Below are positions 1 to 9,999 of a stretch of 64,000 nt of DNA, in pieces. Position numbers and translations under genes: made by a program. The notes below the pieces were generated by a model that made no database searches, had not been told where the DNA came from, and worked only from the letters and a program-made list of their open reading frames with translations. Positions within the stretch are counted from its first letter, which is position 1, and every line of letters starts with the position of its first letter. Origin of the DNA: Daucus carota subsp. sativus (lineage: Eukaryota; Streptophyta; Magnoliopsida; Apiales; Apiaceae); NCBI RefSeq assembly GCF_001625215.2, contig NC_030381.2, positions 54,609,214 to 54,673,213 of the forward strand. Reading direction: 5' to 3'.

Positions 1-227
1 TGGTTGATTAGAGCATACCATGACCTGGAAACACACTTGAATCTCACCAGAGCCTTCACTTCAGTGCGGTAGAGGATTTGTAGCAGGAGCTCTGGAGGTA
101 GTGTTCTTGCTGTGAGGTGGGGTTTTGGGGGTTCTGAGGTGGTGGGGTCCACTAAATTGTGAGAAGGTAAAATGGGTTTGGTTCGCCGGAGGTGGTTTCG
201 CCGGCCGCCTCTTCCGGTGGGAGGCAT
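1..227 (-). CDS. F-box protein, 5' end only (partial at left edge)
   Basis: The reverse strand is open from an ATG at 227 to the window edge, giving 75 residues. Residues about 44-75 fit the F-box consensus: LPPELLLQILYRTEVKALV followed directly by RFKCVSRSWYALIN. The F-box binds SKP1 in SCF ubiquitin ligases, and plant proteins of this type usually carry a C-terminal F-box-associated or Kelch domain, which would lie outside the window. The first 43 residues are basic and Pro-rich, without a recognisable domain. A longer reading frame on the same strand (315 to 61) is out of frame with the F-box and is a shadow. Confidence in the family is high; substrate and subgroup cannot be told. Confidence 0.85.
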   Translation of the reverse strand, partial: MPPTGRGGRRNHLRRTKPILPSHNLVDPTTSEPPKPHLTARTLPPELLLQILYRTEVKALVRFKCVSRSWYALIN

Positions 228-614
228 CTCGTAGTGAGAGAGTTAGGGTTTTGTTGTAGAGGACTAGAGGGAGTAAAGGTGAAGTATGGAGTATGGTTTC
301 CAAATGGGAGGTCATAGTTAATTAGTTAAAGTTATTTCTAAAGTTCGGGTTGTAACGGGTCGGAAATTCTCTCTCAATCTGAAATTTAATGTTTTCAGTT
401 TTCACTTTTCAGTCTCAAATAAATGTATTCAATATGAAATTCAATGTTTTGATTTAAAAATAACTAAAGAAGAGTTGATTGTAATTTTTAGCTAGAATTT
501 GATAAAATTGATAGTGGCAGATTAGACAAGTAAACTAATCTGGAAGGGAGCATTAAAATTGCTAAAATTAAACAAATAAAAGAATAAATTATAAAAAGTA
601 GCTAAATTTTATTA
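228..614. other. Upstream spacer of the F-box gene
   Basis: AT-rich non-coding DNA. It should contain the F-box gene promoter and 5' UTR, but I see no clear TATA box. The last ten bases (605-614) are the left target-site duplication of the next element. Confidence 0.4.
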
Positions 615-1273
615 GGGTTAATTATCAACTCGATCATTTATTCCAGCTCAATGTATCATGTGCATCACTGCGAAAATTTTGGTCTCACATAAATCACTCA
701 ACAGACTAATGGTTGCATGCCGTAGAATCAAATTGAAAAAGATGTTAAAGTTAATTTTTTCCGTTAAGTTCAGGTGACATGGCGCTTACGTGGATTGAAG
801 GAATAAAATAAGTTTAAAGCTAACGAATAAATTAAAAAAAATTGAAAGAAAACAAAAGAAAAACGGTGATCAAAAGAAACAACTAGATTAAGCGTAAACT
901 ACAAACAAGGCGCGAAGTTGCAGAGGATGATCCAAATTATGTGGCAGAGGGCCATGATTCTGAGAGTGATGAGCCTGAGTTTTACGCTTAATCCAGTTGT
1001 TTCTTTTGATCGACTGTTTCTCTTTTATTTTCTTTTAATTTTTTAGTTTATTTTTAATTTATTTGTTAAGTTTAAATTTATTTTATTCTTGGATCCATGT
1101 AAGCGCCATGTCACCTGGACTTAACGAAAAAAGTTAACTTTAACGTTTTTTTTAATTTGATTTAACGGCATGCAACTGTTAGTCTGTTGAGTGGTTTGTG
1201 TGAGACCAAAAATTTTGCGGTGATTCAGATGATACGTTAGGCTGGAATAAGTGATGAATTTGATAATTAACCC
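615..1273. mobile_element. Mutator-like non-autonomous element (foldback MITE)
   Basis: The element is 659 bp, bounded by a perfect 10-bp target-site duplication AATTTTATTA (605-614 and 1274-1283). Its termini are GGGTTAATTATCAA and the reverse complement, and the inverted arms extend about 280 bp each, to roughly 900 and 970. TSDs of 9-11 bp with very long TIRs are typical of MULEs. The short unpaired core (about 901-970) reads like coding sequence and is described under findings. Confidence 0.85.
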
Positions 1274-1465
1274 AATTTTATTATTATTTTTTTCTTTTTT
1301 GTGACTGAAATTTCAAATTTATAAAATAGTGGTCAAATATTTATTTTTGACCAAAATGCAAAAATTATAAAGTTCGGTCACAATTATTTACGAGTTTACT
1401 TATTTTCAAGACGAAACACAAAACTAATATAACAAGCTATTCCTCACAAAAAAAAAAAAAAAAAA

Positions 1466-1665
1466 AAATCTTTGAGATCCAACTTCAAGACTGCCTTCCG
1501 TGACGGTTATGATTCCAGACTCCAGTGGCCGTGGGAGGAGGGTTTATACCCCATGGGGCATAGTCAATGCGCACGAGAGAGATTTCAAGTGTGTTTAGCA
1601 TGTTCTTGTTTTTTACTCCTGCTGTGTAAACGGTATTTTTACATACCAGGCCATTTAAAAGCCAA
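1466..1665 (-). pseudogene. Germin-like protein exon 2 fragment
   Basis: On the reverse strand the sequence matches the 5' half of GLP exon 2 as in the intact copy at 13511-15091: a trace of the LLNGL start near 1650-1665, then [18 protein letters not shown] and a broken germin box ending at the EGSLEVG equivalent. Frame is lost in several places and the rest of the cupin is missing. An A-run borders it at 1448-1468. It is the GLP relic of the first tandem unit. Confidence 0.75.
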
Positions 1666-1997
1666 ATGTTTGTTTCGAAAAAAAAAAAAAAAATGTTTGA
1701 TGATACATAAAACCTAGACTTTCTTCCCCTTTCCCCCGCTGGAGTTGGGATCATCTTTATTCTTTCATCTTCTTGCACTTCTATTTGGTAAGTTTTGTTC
1801 AGCTGAAATATTTGTTGTGCATACCCTCCCAAGATAATTATACTGCAATTTATATATTTCGCTCAAAAGCTATAATTAAACTTTTTGATATATGGCCGTG
1901 CCGGGAATGGGTTTATGAATGCCTAAGAAATTAAATTTGTAATGCTTCTGCATAAATCTTGCGGCTTTCCGGCATTGTTTAGTTCAGATTTACTAGT

Positions 1998-2041
1998 ACA
2001 ACACGAATTACATATATAAGTTATTTATATATGTAATTCGT
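1998..2041. repeat. Near-perfect palindrome 3' of peptide gene 1
   Basis: CACGAATTACATATATAA is followed by a short spacer and its reverse complement. The same palindrome recurs in the third unit (about 9049-9090) and half of it in the second (about 6000-6025), so it belonged to the ancestral duplicated unit. It could form a hairpin in DNA or RNA; no function is evident. Confidence 0.6.
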
Positions 2042-2264
2042 GGCATGCAGCAGGGAACTCGCACTGTGATCAATGATCTATTCCTCTCTTCTCGAAAATT
2101 AATATGAGCATGATATCTGTCCCATTTAATTGTATACGTTTCTTTTCAACTGCTCGACACGCATTTCAATGCTCTTATAAAATATAGTTCCGTAAAACTG
2201 TAATTCAGAAAAAGAAAATTTTAAAAACAAATTACACAACTACACTTTACAGCAGCATTAAAGT

Positions 2265-2317
2265 CCGTGCCGCGTCCCCGTCCCCCAATGTATACTACTC
2301 AGGGGGCGGAGGGAGTA
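2265..2317. mobile_element. Stowaway-like MITE end, remnant
   Basis: The stretch ends in GGGGGCGGAGGGAGTA, a typical Stowaway right terminus with a TA target, and resembles the right end of the element at 59802-60092. The left end is not recognisable. Confidence 0.5.
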
Positions 2318-2670
2318 ATTAATATGAAGCACCTGATGAATCTGACCCAACCTGTGTGGTTCTGATATATGCTATTATCCTTGCATAATTTTTTTTGAAC
2401 ATTTTAAATCATTAGATAGATGTAAAACATAATATGAAACAAACAACCAAGATTAAAGCATAATTAAACAGGTACACAGTATTAGTTTACAACAACAGAC
2501 CATATCTTACACACGATTCAACGGATTACAACTCAACAAGGATACTTAACAACAAAAAGAGCCAGATAGCAGTGATATGACAAGTACTTGAAGACATAAG
2601 GCCTTTTGTAACAGAAAACACGCACTGCACATGTTCAATGTTTCTAGGGTGCAGCTGATATTCTTGTGAC

Positions 2671-2874
2671 CTATAACAACTGTGAGGCACTGTACCTGTA
2701 GTCCAGTACATACCGCGATTTTGCTGGAACAGGAGCAGTCACAGGCATTGCAAGGGGAGTTTGCGATGGAGAAGAAGAGGGAGCAATCAACCGATATCGA
2801 TTTCCTCCGTTGATCTTTACTGCTGTCATTAGAAGGACCACTACTAGAATTGTTAATGCCATCTGCTTAGCCAT
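2671..2874 (-). CDS. Small secreted peptide, tandem copy 1 (unknown family)
   Basis: A 67-residue precursor. Residues 1-24 are a clear signal peptide (MAKQMALTILVVVLLMTAV core) ending near INGG. The mature part, about 43 residues, is rich in Ser, Pro and Ala (APSSSPSQTPLAMPVTAPVP) and ends RYVLDYRYSASQLL. No cysteines and no GPI or membrane tail. The start was chosen because the same ATG and signal peptide are shared by copies 2 and 3 and a TATA box lies 61 nt upstream. Relative to the other copies the stop has shifted: the TAG that ends them after SGSQ is TTG here, adding two Leu. Scattered AP, SP and TP dipeptides recall hydroxyproline/arabinogalactan peptides, but I do not recognise the family. 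Probably extracellular. Confidence 0.7.
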   Translation of the reverse strand: MAKQMALTILVVVLLMTAVKINGGNRYRLIAPSSSPSQTPLAMPVTAPVPAKSRYVLDYRYSASQLL

Positions 2875-2934
2875 TATATCTGTATGAATCAGAAATCTTG
2901 TGTATGTTAAAGGTTAACAGAGATAGCTGTCTTA

Positions 2935-3180
2935 TATTTATAGTAGAGGCCTAGAGGGTATATGTTAGGGTTAGCCAGAAATCCCATCTGTTTACCCTGT
3001 ATGCATCTCAGAATGATTGTAAAAGACAAGATATACTTTGACACCTTTGCTCAGTTTTACCTGAATAATGTTTTTATGTGTATTGCTTCATTTTGGCGCC
3101 AACATAATGAACATATTTGCAGTCCATTAACAGGTAAACTGTACGTTTCTTAGATGGTGACCACATGCGTTTGTGTGCGT
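2935..3180 (-). promoter_or_regulatory. Promoter of peptide copy 1
   Basis: A TATAAATA box lies at 2942-2935 on the reverse strand. Upstream are blocks shared with copies 2 and 3: one around 3018-3075 (TTTGACACCTTTGCTCAG is the core) and one around 3120-3180. Their conservation across three duplicated units suggests these are the working promoter, though simple recent duplication would also explain it. Confidence 0.6.
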
Positions 3181-3639
3181 AGACAAATCCACGCAGAAAC
3201 AAGAGTGTAAATAAAATAACAATTTTATTATTATAATATTTTAGACCATATGCTGAAATATTGGAGTACTAACATGTTGTGTCTTAAACATTTCTCGACC
3301 CTATATTACATAAAAAAATTAAGCTAATAATATAATATCGGAAACTCAAATTTCTTTTTCTACAATAATAGAGAGTAAAATATGAGCCAAAATTGAGATA
3401 TGTGAAATTTAAAATTGAGATAAAAGAGAATATACAGAACAATTTTTTTACGGTTGAAAATGAAATTAATAGTCATGGATAATTGAAGCTGGAAGATCGA
3501 TTCAAGTAATAAAAGTATAAAATTGATATATATATACTCAAATGATATGATGTATTTTTTTTTAAAGAAGGCAATTAATTTCGAAGATGAGTGTTTTTAT
3601 ATAAGCTCTACTTTTAATTTTCGCTTATATATTGTTTAT

Positions 3640-4080
3640 ATCTATAAATGGGTCAAAAATATTTGGGTGCTTTAAAAATTCCGAAGCCTTATTGAGTTGG
3701 GTTGTTTGCATCCCGGCTCGGGCTTGAATATCAATCATAATTTTTCAATTCAATTATAAATAATATCTTTGATTATTCACACACACACATATGAATAATT
3801 TATCATTTATAAGTAATCTTAAATACAATTATCAATTAATCATTAAAATCTTGTAATTTTAAACAATCATTAAAATTATTGTTCAGTTTATGAGTTATTG
3901 TGTAGAATATAATGTCTTGCGATTTATAAAAATAATTATTCTATTTTAATTACAATAAAAATTACAACGATTATGTTGTAGAACATATATAGTCTACATG
4001 TTGTCGGATATTTAAGTATATTATAGAATAAAAAATTAAAAAGGAATGACTAGGTTATATTTTTATCCAATTTTAAATTC
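3640..4080. repeat. Diverged copy of the 23595-24011 MITE interior
   Basis: The sequence from the ATAATATCTTTGATTATTC block onward follows the interior of the Mutator-like element at 23595-24011 in the same order (CATTTATAAGT, CAATTAATCATTAA, GTAGAACATA, GTTGTC blocks). Its TIRs are eroded, so ends are approximate. Confidence 0.5.
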
Positions 4081-4365
4081 GAATACAAAATGTTGAACAC
4101 CATGAAATTTGGACAAAGATATATAGGTTTAAACAATCGCCAAACATGCACCAAGTGACGTATAGAACGAGAGGGATTAATATTTTGAAAAATATTAGGT
4201 ATCTCGATACGTGTTTTCAATATTTTTTTTTCAAATCTAATTATTAATATATGATTAGCCCTGTTACAATAATAATAATAATACACATTAATCATCCAAT
4301 TAAAATAAAACTATATACCTGTCATGTCATTCTCCAACAAATTTGACTACCAAATTGAAGAATTA

Positions 4366-4591
4366 GGGCCTGTTTGGTTCATGGAAGCAGAAAGTGCTTC
4401 TGGCTTCTGCTTCTTTTGACCCGTTTGTGTAAAGAAGTAGAAGCGCTTTTAAGAAGCTGAAAATGCTAACTTCTCTCTCACAGCTTCTGCTTTTTTTCCA
4501 AACACTTTATTAACTTATTTACTTCTCACTTCTACTCCACTTCTTTACTATAAGTAAGGAGTCACTCCTTTTAAGCTAACCCAAACGGCCC
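4366..4591. mobile_element. Harbinger/Tourist-like MITE
   Basis: 226 bp with termini GGGCCTGTTTGG and CCAAACGGCCC and a 2-3 bp TA-containing target. The interior is full of CTTCTGCTT/AAGCAGAAG motifs. The equivalent place in unit 2 (near 7185) lacks it, giving an empty site. A second copy lies at 14162-14388 in opposite orientation and a right-end fragment at about 8917-8968. Confidence 0.7.
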
Positions 4592-4599
4592 TATAGTGT

Positions 4600-5250
4600 T
4601 TCCCAAGGATGGGAAAAAGATCCGCGTCATAAACGATCTAGTGTGAATTAGTATTGTAAACTTCATCCCAAACAACGAAATTAGAAACAAAAATCTTTAA
4701 AAATATCGATCAAATATTTCCACGAGATTCGTGTAATTGTGTTTGTTTATCAGATTTCATTCATTTAATTCGCCTATATTATTCCAGTGTATTGCCGGTA
4801 TTTCTGCAAAATATTAATATTTATATAGTAGTATATTATTATTTCCGTCACATATTATTCATCTACTTGATGGGAAAAATAACAAAATCCATGCAGTTGG
4901 GCCAATTAAACCCGAGCCCAATTAATCACCCACTATCAAACACAAGCCTCGAAGATCAGATAGTCACCAAATATTTTACCTGGTCACTTTTAAAGCCTCC
5001 TTGCGTAATGATGAGAGGAAGCAATGGTTGCCTTATTACTCCTGTTGGTACTTTGAAAGCCTAAATATAGAAATGAATACATTTTATTATTCAACCTAGC
5101 TATATAGGTTTCTTTTTCAAATGAAATCTTTTTTGTTGCAACGTTATCTGGTTGACTGAATCAGTAAACGAGCTAGTTACGTACAATGCAGTTAGTTATG
5201 ATGTGTCAAACTAGTTAGGGATGGAACAGTTTGATATTTGTATTAGCTGT
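4600..5250. other. Spacer of tandem unit 1
   Basis: Non-coding. Blocks at about 4600-4680 and 4890-5100 recur in unit 2 (7195-7270, 8030-8110) and partly in unit 3 (10740-10830), showing the extent of the duplication. The short reading frame at 4792-5064 is not conserved in the other units and is not supported as a gene. Confidence 0.5.
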
Positions 5251-5255
5251 TTTCT

Positions 5256-5422
5256 TATGCTGTGCGCATGGGCACACGCTAAGCGCGGAAATTTTTGTGT
5301 TTTTTGATTGGCTCCTACTTCTTAATAATGTTGGACCCCCTTAAATACACCAACTACACCAATCAAAATGATATAAATGCAAAAATTTATGCGCTTAGCA
5401 TGTGCCAATAGGCACACACTAG
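5256..5422. mobile_element. Short MITE, CTAAGCGC-type inverted repeats
   Basis: About 165 bp with imperfect terminal inverted repeats: GGCACACGCTAAGCGCGG on the left and GCGCTTAGCATGTGCC on the right. Superfamily not determined; ends are approximate. Confidence 0.55.
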
Positions 5423-5544
5423 ACAAACCCTTGTATTAGAGTATAGTTTGATTCGTATTCAGTTCCTTAAAGGGTAATATTGGTGTTCTTATTCTAATAT
5501 GTGATACCACATGGAAGAGTCACAAAGTTTTGTAATTTTGAATC

Positions 5545-5830
5545 GATCGTCAGGATTTGAGGTAATGAATCCAACTTCAAGGCTCTGGCTTCGATGACGG
5601 TTAAGATTTCAGTGGCACGAGGACGTCTGTGAGGAGGATTGATATATTATAACCCATGGTGCATAGTCAAAGCAGACAACAGAGATGGTTATTATTGTAT
5701 TTAGTCCTGGAATTAAGAGTTGTGGCCACATGTGGTACCCTTGAGCCACCTGCATTGCTTATGTTGGCTGATGAATGAAGTTTGCAAAAGAGAAGGCTGG
5801 CTTGATCAAGATTCTTGCATGCTAATTCAT
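5545..5830 (-). pseudogene. Germin-like protein exon 2 fragment (unit 2)
   Basis: The reverse strand matches GLP exon 2 from the LNG(LA)CK start (near 5825) through the signature region to the EGSLEVGFV equivalent (near 5560). It has several frame breaks and small insertions, for example near 5640-5655, and no downstream cupin half. Exon 1 was not found. Confidence 0.7.
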
Positions 5831-6469
5831 TTAAAATCATCGCAAATTAAATTAGACTGCCTTTCCTCTGACTCTTTTGGACATGAATTGATCTGATCTC
5901 ATTGTAATATGATCAGTACTAATTAATGGGAGAACGGATGAATGCAAATAGTATAGTCTTATTTCCCGTGACTCGAGTTTAGTTCACATTTACCAGCACA
6001 AATTTATATATGTAATTCGTGGCCATGCAGCAGGGAACTCTCACTGTGATCAATGATCTACTCCTCTCCTCTTCTCGAAAATTAATATGAGAATGATAAT
6101 TAATATGAAGCACCTGATGAATCCTACCTAAACAGTGGTGCTAATATATGCTATTATCCTTGCATAATTTTTGAACATTTTAAATCATTAGATAGATCAT
6201 AAATGTAAAACATAACATGAAACAAACAACCAAGATTAAAGCATAATCAAACCGGTTCACAGTATACTAGTTTACAACAAGAGACAATATTTTACACACG
6301 ATTCAACTGATTACAACTCAACAAGGATACTTAACAACAAAAAAGAGCCAGATAACAGTGATATCACAAGTACTTCAAGACATATATAAGGCCTTTAGTA
6401 ACAGAAAACAGGCACTGCAGTCTGCCATATATAATGATTCTAGGGTGCAGCAGCTCCTGTGACCTATAA

Positions 6470-6667
6470 CTACTGTGAGCCACTGAACCTGAAGTCCAGT
6501 ACATACCGCGATTTTGCTGGAACAGGAGCAGTAACAGGCATTGCAAGGGGAGTTTGCGATGGAGATGAAGAGGGAGCAATTAACTGATATCGATTTCCTC
6601 CGTTTATCTGTACTGCTGTCATTAGAAGGAACACCACTAGAATTGTTAATCCCATCTGTTTAGCCAT
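6470..6667 (-). CDS. Small secreted peptide, tandem copy 2 (unknown family)
   Basis: A 65-residue precursor, nearly identical to copy 3. The signal peptide (MAKQMGLTILVVFLLMTAV) runs to about residue 24; the mature peptide begins near GGNRYQLIAPSSSP and ends YVLDFRFSGSQ. An upstream in-frame ATG at 6760 would add 31 residues, but it lies outside the region shared with the other copies and upstream of the TATA box (6737-6730), so the ATG at 6667 is preferred. Three intact copies beside decayed GLPs suggest a real secreted product; family and role are unknown. Confidence 0.7.
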   Translation of the reverse strand: MAKQMGLTILVVFLLMTAVQINGGNRYQLIAPSSSPSQTPLAMPVTAPVPAKSRYVLDFRFSGSQ

Positions 6668-6729
6668 TATATTTGTATCAAATCCGAAATCTTGTATATA
6701 TATGTTAAGGTTAACAGAGTGCTGTCTTA

Positions 6730-6960
6730 TATTTATAGTAGAGGGTATGTACTGAATCAATCTAATATCACTCTGTATAGATCTATTGTAAAAGACAATT
6801 AGATATACTTTGACACCTTTGCTCAGTTTTACCTGAATAATGTTTTTTTTGTGTATTACACCAACATAATGAACATTTTTGCAGTCTATATTAACAGGTA
6901 ATTAAACTGTACGTTTCTTAGATGGTGACATGCGTTTGTGTGCGTAGACAAATCCACGTA
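6730..6960 (-). promoter_or_regulatory. Promoter of peptide copy 2
   Basis: TATAAATA at 6737-6730 on the reverse strand. The upstream blocks at about 6788-6850 and 6895-6960 match those of copies 1 and 3. Confidence 0.6.
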
Positions 6961-6969
6961 AAAACAAGA

Positions 6970-7401
6970 GTGTTAATAAATAAACAATTTTATTATACTA
7001 TTTTGCATCATATTAGGTAAATAAGCTTTCTTATTTCTTTGAAAAAATTGATTTTAAAAAAGGTCACTAAACACCACGTAAGTTGAAAAACTGCGAAAAT
7101 CCCCATAAATAGGACTAGAGGAATTAATATTGTGCAGAATATATCGCAGGATATCACCCTTTTATATCTCTTCGAAATTGAAGAATTAGTGATTCCGAAG
7201 GATGGGAAGAAGGATCTGTGTCAGAAATGATCTAGTGTGAAGTACTGTAAACTTCATCCCAAATAATGGAAAATTATATAAGGTTGGTAAAGATCAGATA
7301 GTAAAAAAATATTTGACCTTAAGCCTCCTTGCCTGATGATAGCAAGACTTTATAATTTATCATGGCATCGTTTTAACTTCATGTGCTCCTCAAATACCTT
7401 A
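6970..7401. other. Spacer of tandem unit 2
   Basis: AT-rich, no gene. The 7190-7270 block matches 4600-4680 in unit 1 and shows the pre-insertion state of the 4366-4591 MITE. Confidence 0.45.
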
Positions 7402-7409
7402 CTGGTTAT

Positions 7410-7893
7410 CAGTGGCGGACCCAGAAATTATGTTTAATGGGTTCCTTATAAATACTTTAAATATATGAATAGGATAATTATTTTTAAAAAAGTTTGGAAT
7501 TCATATAAATGATGAATGCTTTTAGTTTAGGATTGTTCCTCGCACGTTTTCATGGTTCCAAAATTGAAGTCAATTTCTTAAAAAATAAAAAATCCATTAC
7601 TAAAACTGGAAAATTCAAATTACATGCTTATTTTCTACAGATGTACACTCACTATTGGAGAAGAACACACGTACCAATTTAAAAACTCACGAAACCTACG
7701 ACAAACTAAACTAACAAAGGATGAGTAATGGAGTTTTTTTTGCAGCTGCTTTCTATTGGGCCTCCTGATCAACTAGTAGGTTTCTTGTATCAGATTTAAT
7801 GATTCTTCTTACAGATTACCTTATAATTTTGTTTCACTAGAAAATCAAGTGGGTTCCTGGGCACCCATAGCTCAAGCTATGGGTCCGCCTCTG
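7410..7893. mobile_element. hAT-family MITE
   Basis: 484 bp with an exact 8-bp target duplication CTGGTTAT (7402-7409 and 7894-7901). Termini are CAGTGGCGGACCCA and TGGGTCCGCCTCTG, of the CAG...CTG hAT type. No transposase frame inside. Confidence 0.85.
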
Positions 7894-8343
7894 CTGGTTA
7901 TCATGGCATTTCCGACCAGTTTTTAACTATAAAAAATAGCCGTTTTTCTTGCGGTGGAGTACTGTATTCATTTGTTAGAATCATTGGATCTAGCTAGCAA
8001 TGGATTTGCTAATAGGTGGGGAATTAATGCAATGGGCTGATGGTTGCCTTTTTACTCCCGTTGGTACTTTTGAAAGCCTAAATATAGAAACGAATACATT
8101 TTAATATTTTATTCTTCAACCTAGCTAAATATAGTTTTATTTTTCATATGAATTCTGTTTTAATGTTATCTGGTTAATTGAAACAGTAAACTAGCTAGTT
8201 ACATACAATGCAGTTAGTAATGATGTGTCAAACTAGTTAGGGGTTGAGAACAAAATTAATTTTTAAAACTTCAAATTAAAGGTTAATAACACTCCCAATA
8301 AAATTAACTTGAATTGCATCAAATGTTATCAATAAAATTTATT

Positions 8344-8806
8344 CTAGAACTTTGACTGGATAGTGGAGACGACGATCTTGTACACCTGGAAAGCCTTGCC
8401 AAGTATATCGCTTGATATAGCTGGCTTGGAGCCAAACACGGCATTTGCAATGGTAATGACTCCTGGATTTTGGCTGATAAGACCTGCAATTGCCATGGCC
8501 TTGTCCTTTCCTTTGTTTCTTTGGTAATGAACGAGTCCAATGGGGAAGACAAACACATAACCCTTGTTCGGAATCTTTGAGATTAATCGGTTGTCAGGAT
8601 TATTGATGTGACGAATCCAACTTCAAGGCTGCATTCGATGACAGTCAAGATTTCAGTGCCACGAGGATGTGTGTGAGGAGGATTGAGGCCCCATGGAGCG
8701 TAGTCAATGTGGACAAGGGAGATGCCTAGTGTATTTAGTCCTGGAATTTGAGTTGCGGCCACAGGAGTTACCTGAGCCAACTGCATTGCTTGTGTGTTCA
8801 TGAGGA
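8344..8806 (-). pseudogene. Germin-like protein exon 2, frameshifted (unit 3)
   Basis: The cupin is covered in two frames: [20 protein letters not shown] to [10 protein letters not shown]-like residues (8770-8600), then, after a frame change near 8600, [13 protein letters not shown] to QSKF (8556-8344). The germin motif [10 protein letters not shown] is present. Exon 1 and the N-terminal part of exon 2 are missing. The C-terminal half is still quite like the intact copy at 13511-15091. Not expected to make an enzyme. Confidence 0.8.
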
Positions 8807-8916
8807 TCTTTGAGATCCAACTTCAAGACTGCCTTCCATGACCGTTATGATTCTAGTGGCCGCGGGAGGAGGGTTTATACCCATGGGCATAGTCAATGCG
8901 GACGAGAGAGGTTCCT
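8807..8916 (-). pseudogene. Second short GLP fragment
   Basis: A further piece of GLP exon 2 ([11 protein letters not shown], then EGSLEVG) abuts the previous pseudogene in the same orientation. It is closer to the unit 1 fragment (1466-1665) than to its neighbour, so the junction looks like a fusion of two relics. Confidence 0.6.
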
Positions 8917-8968
8917 GTGTGTTTACTCCACTTCTTTACTATAAGTAAGAAGTCACTTCTTTTAAGCT
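8917..8968. mobile_element. Right-end fragment of the 4366-4591 MITE
   Basis: CTCCACTTCTTTACTATAAG and the following CACTTCTTTTAAGCTAACCC match the right end of the Harbinger-like MITE. The left part is missing. Confidence 0.55.
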
Positions 8969-9515
8969 AACCCGACTCCAAATTTGTAATGCTTCTGCAT
9001 AAATCTTGCGGCTTTCCGGCATTGTTTAGTTCAGATTTACTAGTACAACACGAATTACATATATAAATTATTTATATATGTAATTCGTGGCATGCAGCAG
9101 GGAACTCGCACTGTGATCAATGATCAATTCCTCTTCTTGAAAATTAATATGAGCATGATAATTAATATGAAGCACCTGATGAACCTGACCTACACTGTGG
9201 TGCGCATATATGCTATTATATATCCTTGCATAATTTTCGAACATTTCAAATCACTAGATATATAGATATAAAACATAACATGAAACAAACAACCAAGATT
9301 AAAGCATAATCAAACCGGTTCACGGTACTAGTTTACAACAAGAGACGATATCTTACACACGAATCAACTGATTACAACTCTAACAAGGATACTTAACAAC
9401 AAAATAGAGCCAGATAGTGATATGACAAGTACTTCATGACATAAGGCCTTTAGTTACAGAAAACACTTACTGCACATGTTCAATGTTTCTAGGGTGCAGC
9501 TCTTGTGACCTATAA

Positions 9516-9713
9516 CTACTGTGAGCCACCGTACCTGAAGTCCAGTACATACCGCGGTTTTGCTGGAACAGGAGCAGTAACAGGCATTGCAAGGGGAGTT
9601 TGCGATGGAGATGAAGAGGGAGCAATTAACTGATATCGATTTCCTCCGTTTATCTGTACTGCAGTCATTAGAAGGAATACTACTAGAATTGTTAATCCCA
9701 TATGTTTAGCCAT
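9516..9713 (-). CDS. Small secreted peptide, tandem copy 3 (unknown family)
   Basis: A 65-residue precursor with the same layout as copy 2: signal peptide MAKHMGLTILVVFLLMTAV, Pro/Ser-rich middle, C-terminus YVLDFRYGGSQ. It differs from copy 2 by a handful of substitutions and no indel. ATG at 9713, TATA box 60 nt upstream. Probable secreted peptide, unknown function. Confidence 0.7.
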   Translation of the reverse strand: MAKHMGLTILVVFLLMTAVQINGGNRYQLIAPSSSPSQTPLAMPVTAPVPAKPRYVLDFRYGGSQ

Positions 9714-9772
9714 TATATTTGTATCAAATCTGAAATTTTGTATATGTTAAGGGTTAAAAGAGAGCTGTCTTA

Positions 9773-9990
9773 TATTTATAGTAGAGGGTATATGTTAGGG
9801 TTAACAAAAAATCCCATCTGTTTACTCTGTATGCATCTAAGTATGATCGTAAAAGATAAGATTTACTTTGACACCTTTGCTCAGTTTTACTTGAATAATG
9901 TTTTTATGTGTATTGCTTTGTTTTGGAATCAACGTAATGAACATATTTGCAGTCCATCAGCAGGTAAACTGCACGTTTCTCCGATGGTGA
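9773..9990 (-). promoter_or_regulatory. Promoter of peptide copy 3
   Basis: TATAAATA at 9780-9773 on the reverse strand, with the shared blocks at about 9850-9910 and 9950-9990. The homology to unit 1 stops soon after 10000, where a T-run (10053-10072) follows. Confidence 0.6.
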
Positions 9991-9999
9991 CATGCGTTT

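Noticed and set aside
61-315. 84-codon reverse-strand frame
   Set aside because: It overlaps the F-box coding region in another frame and has no domain; the F-box frame is the real one.
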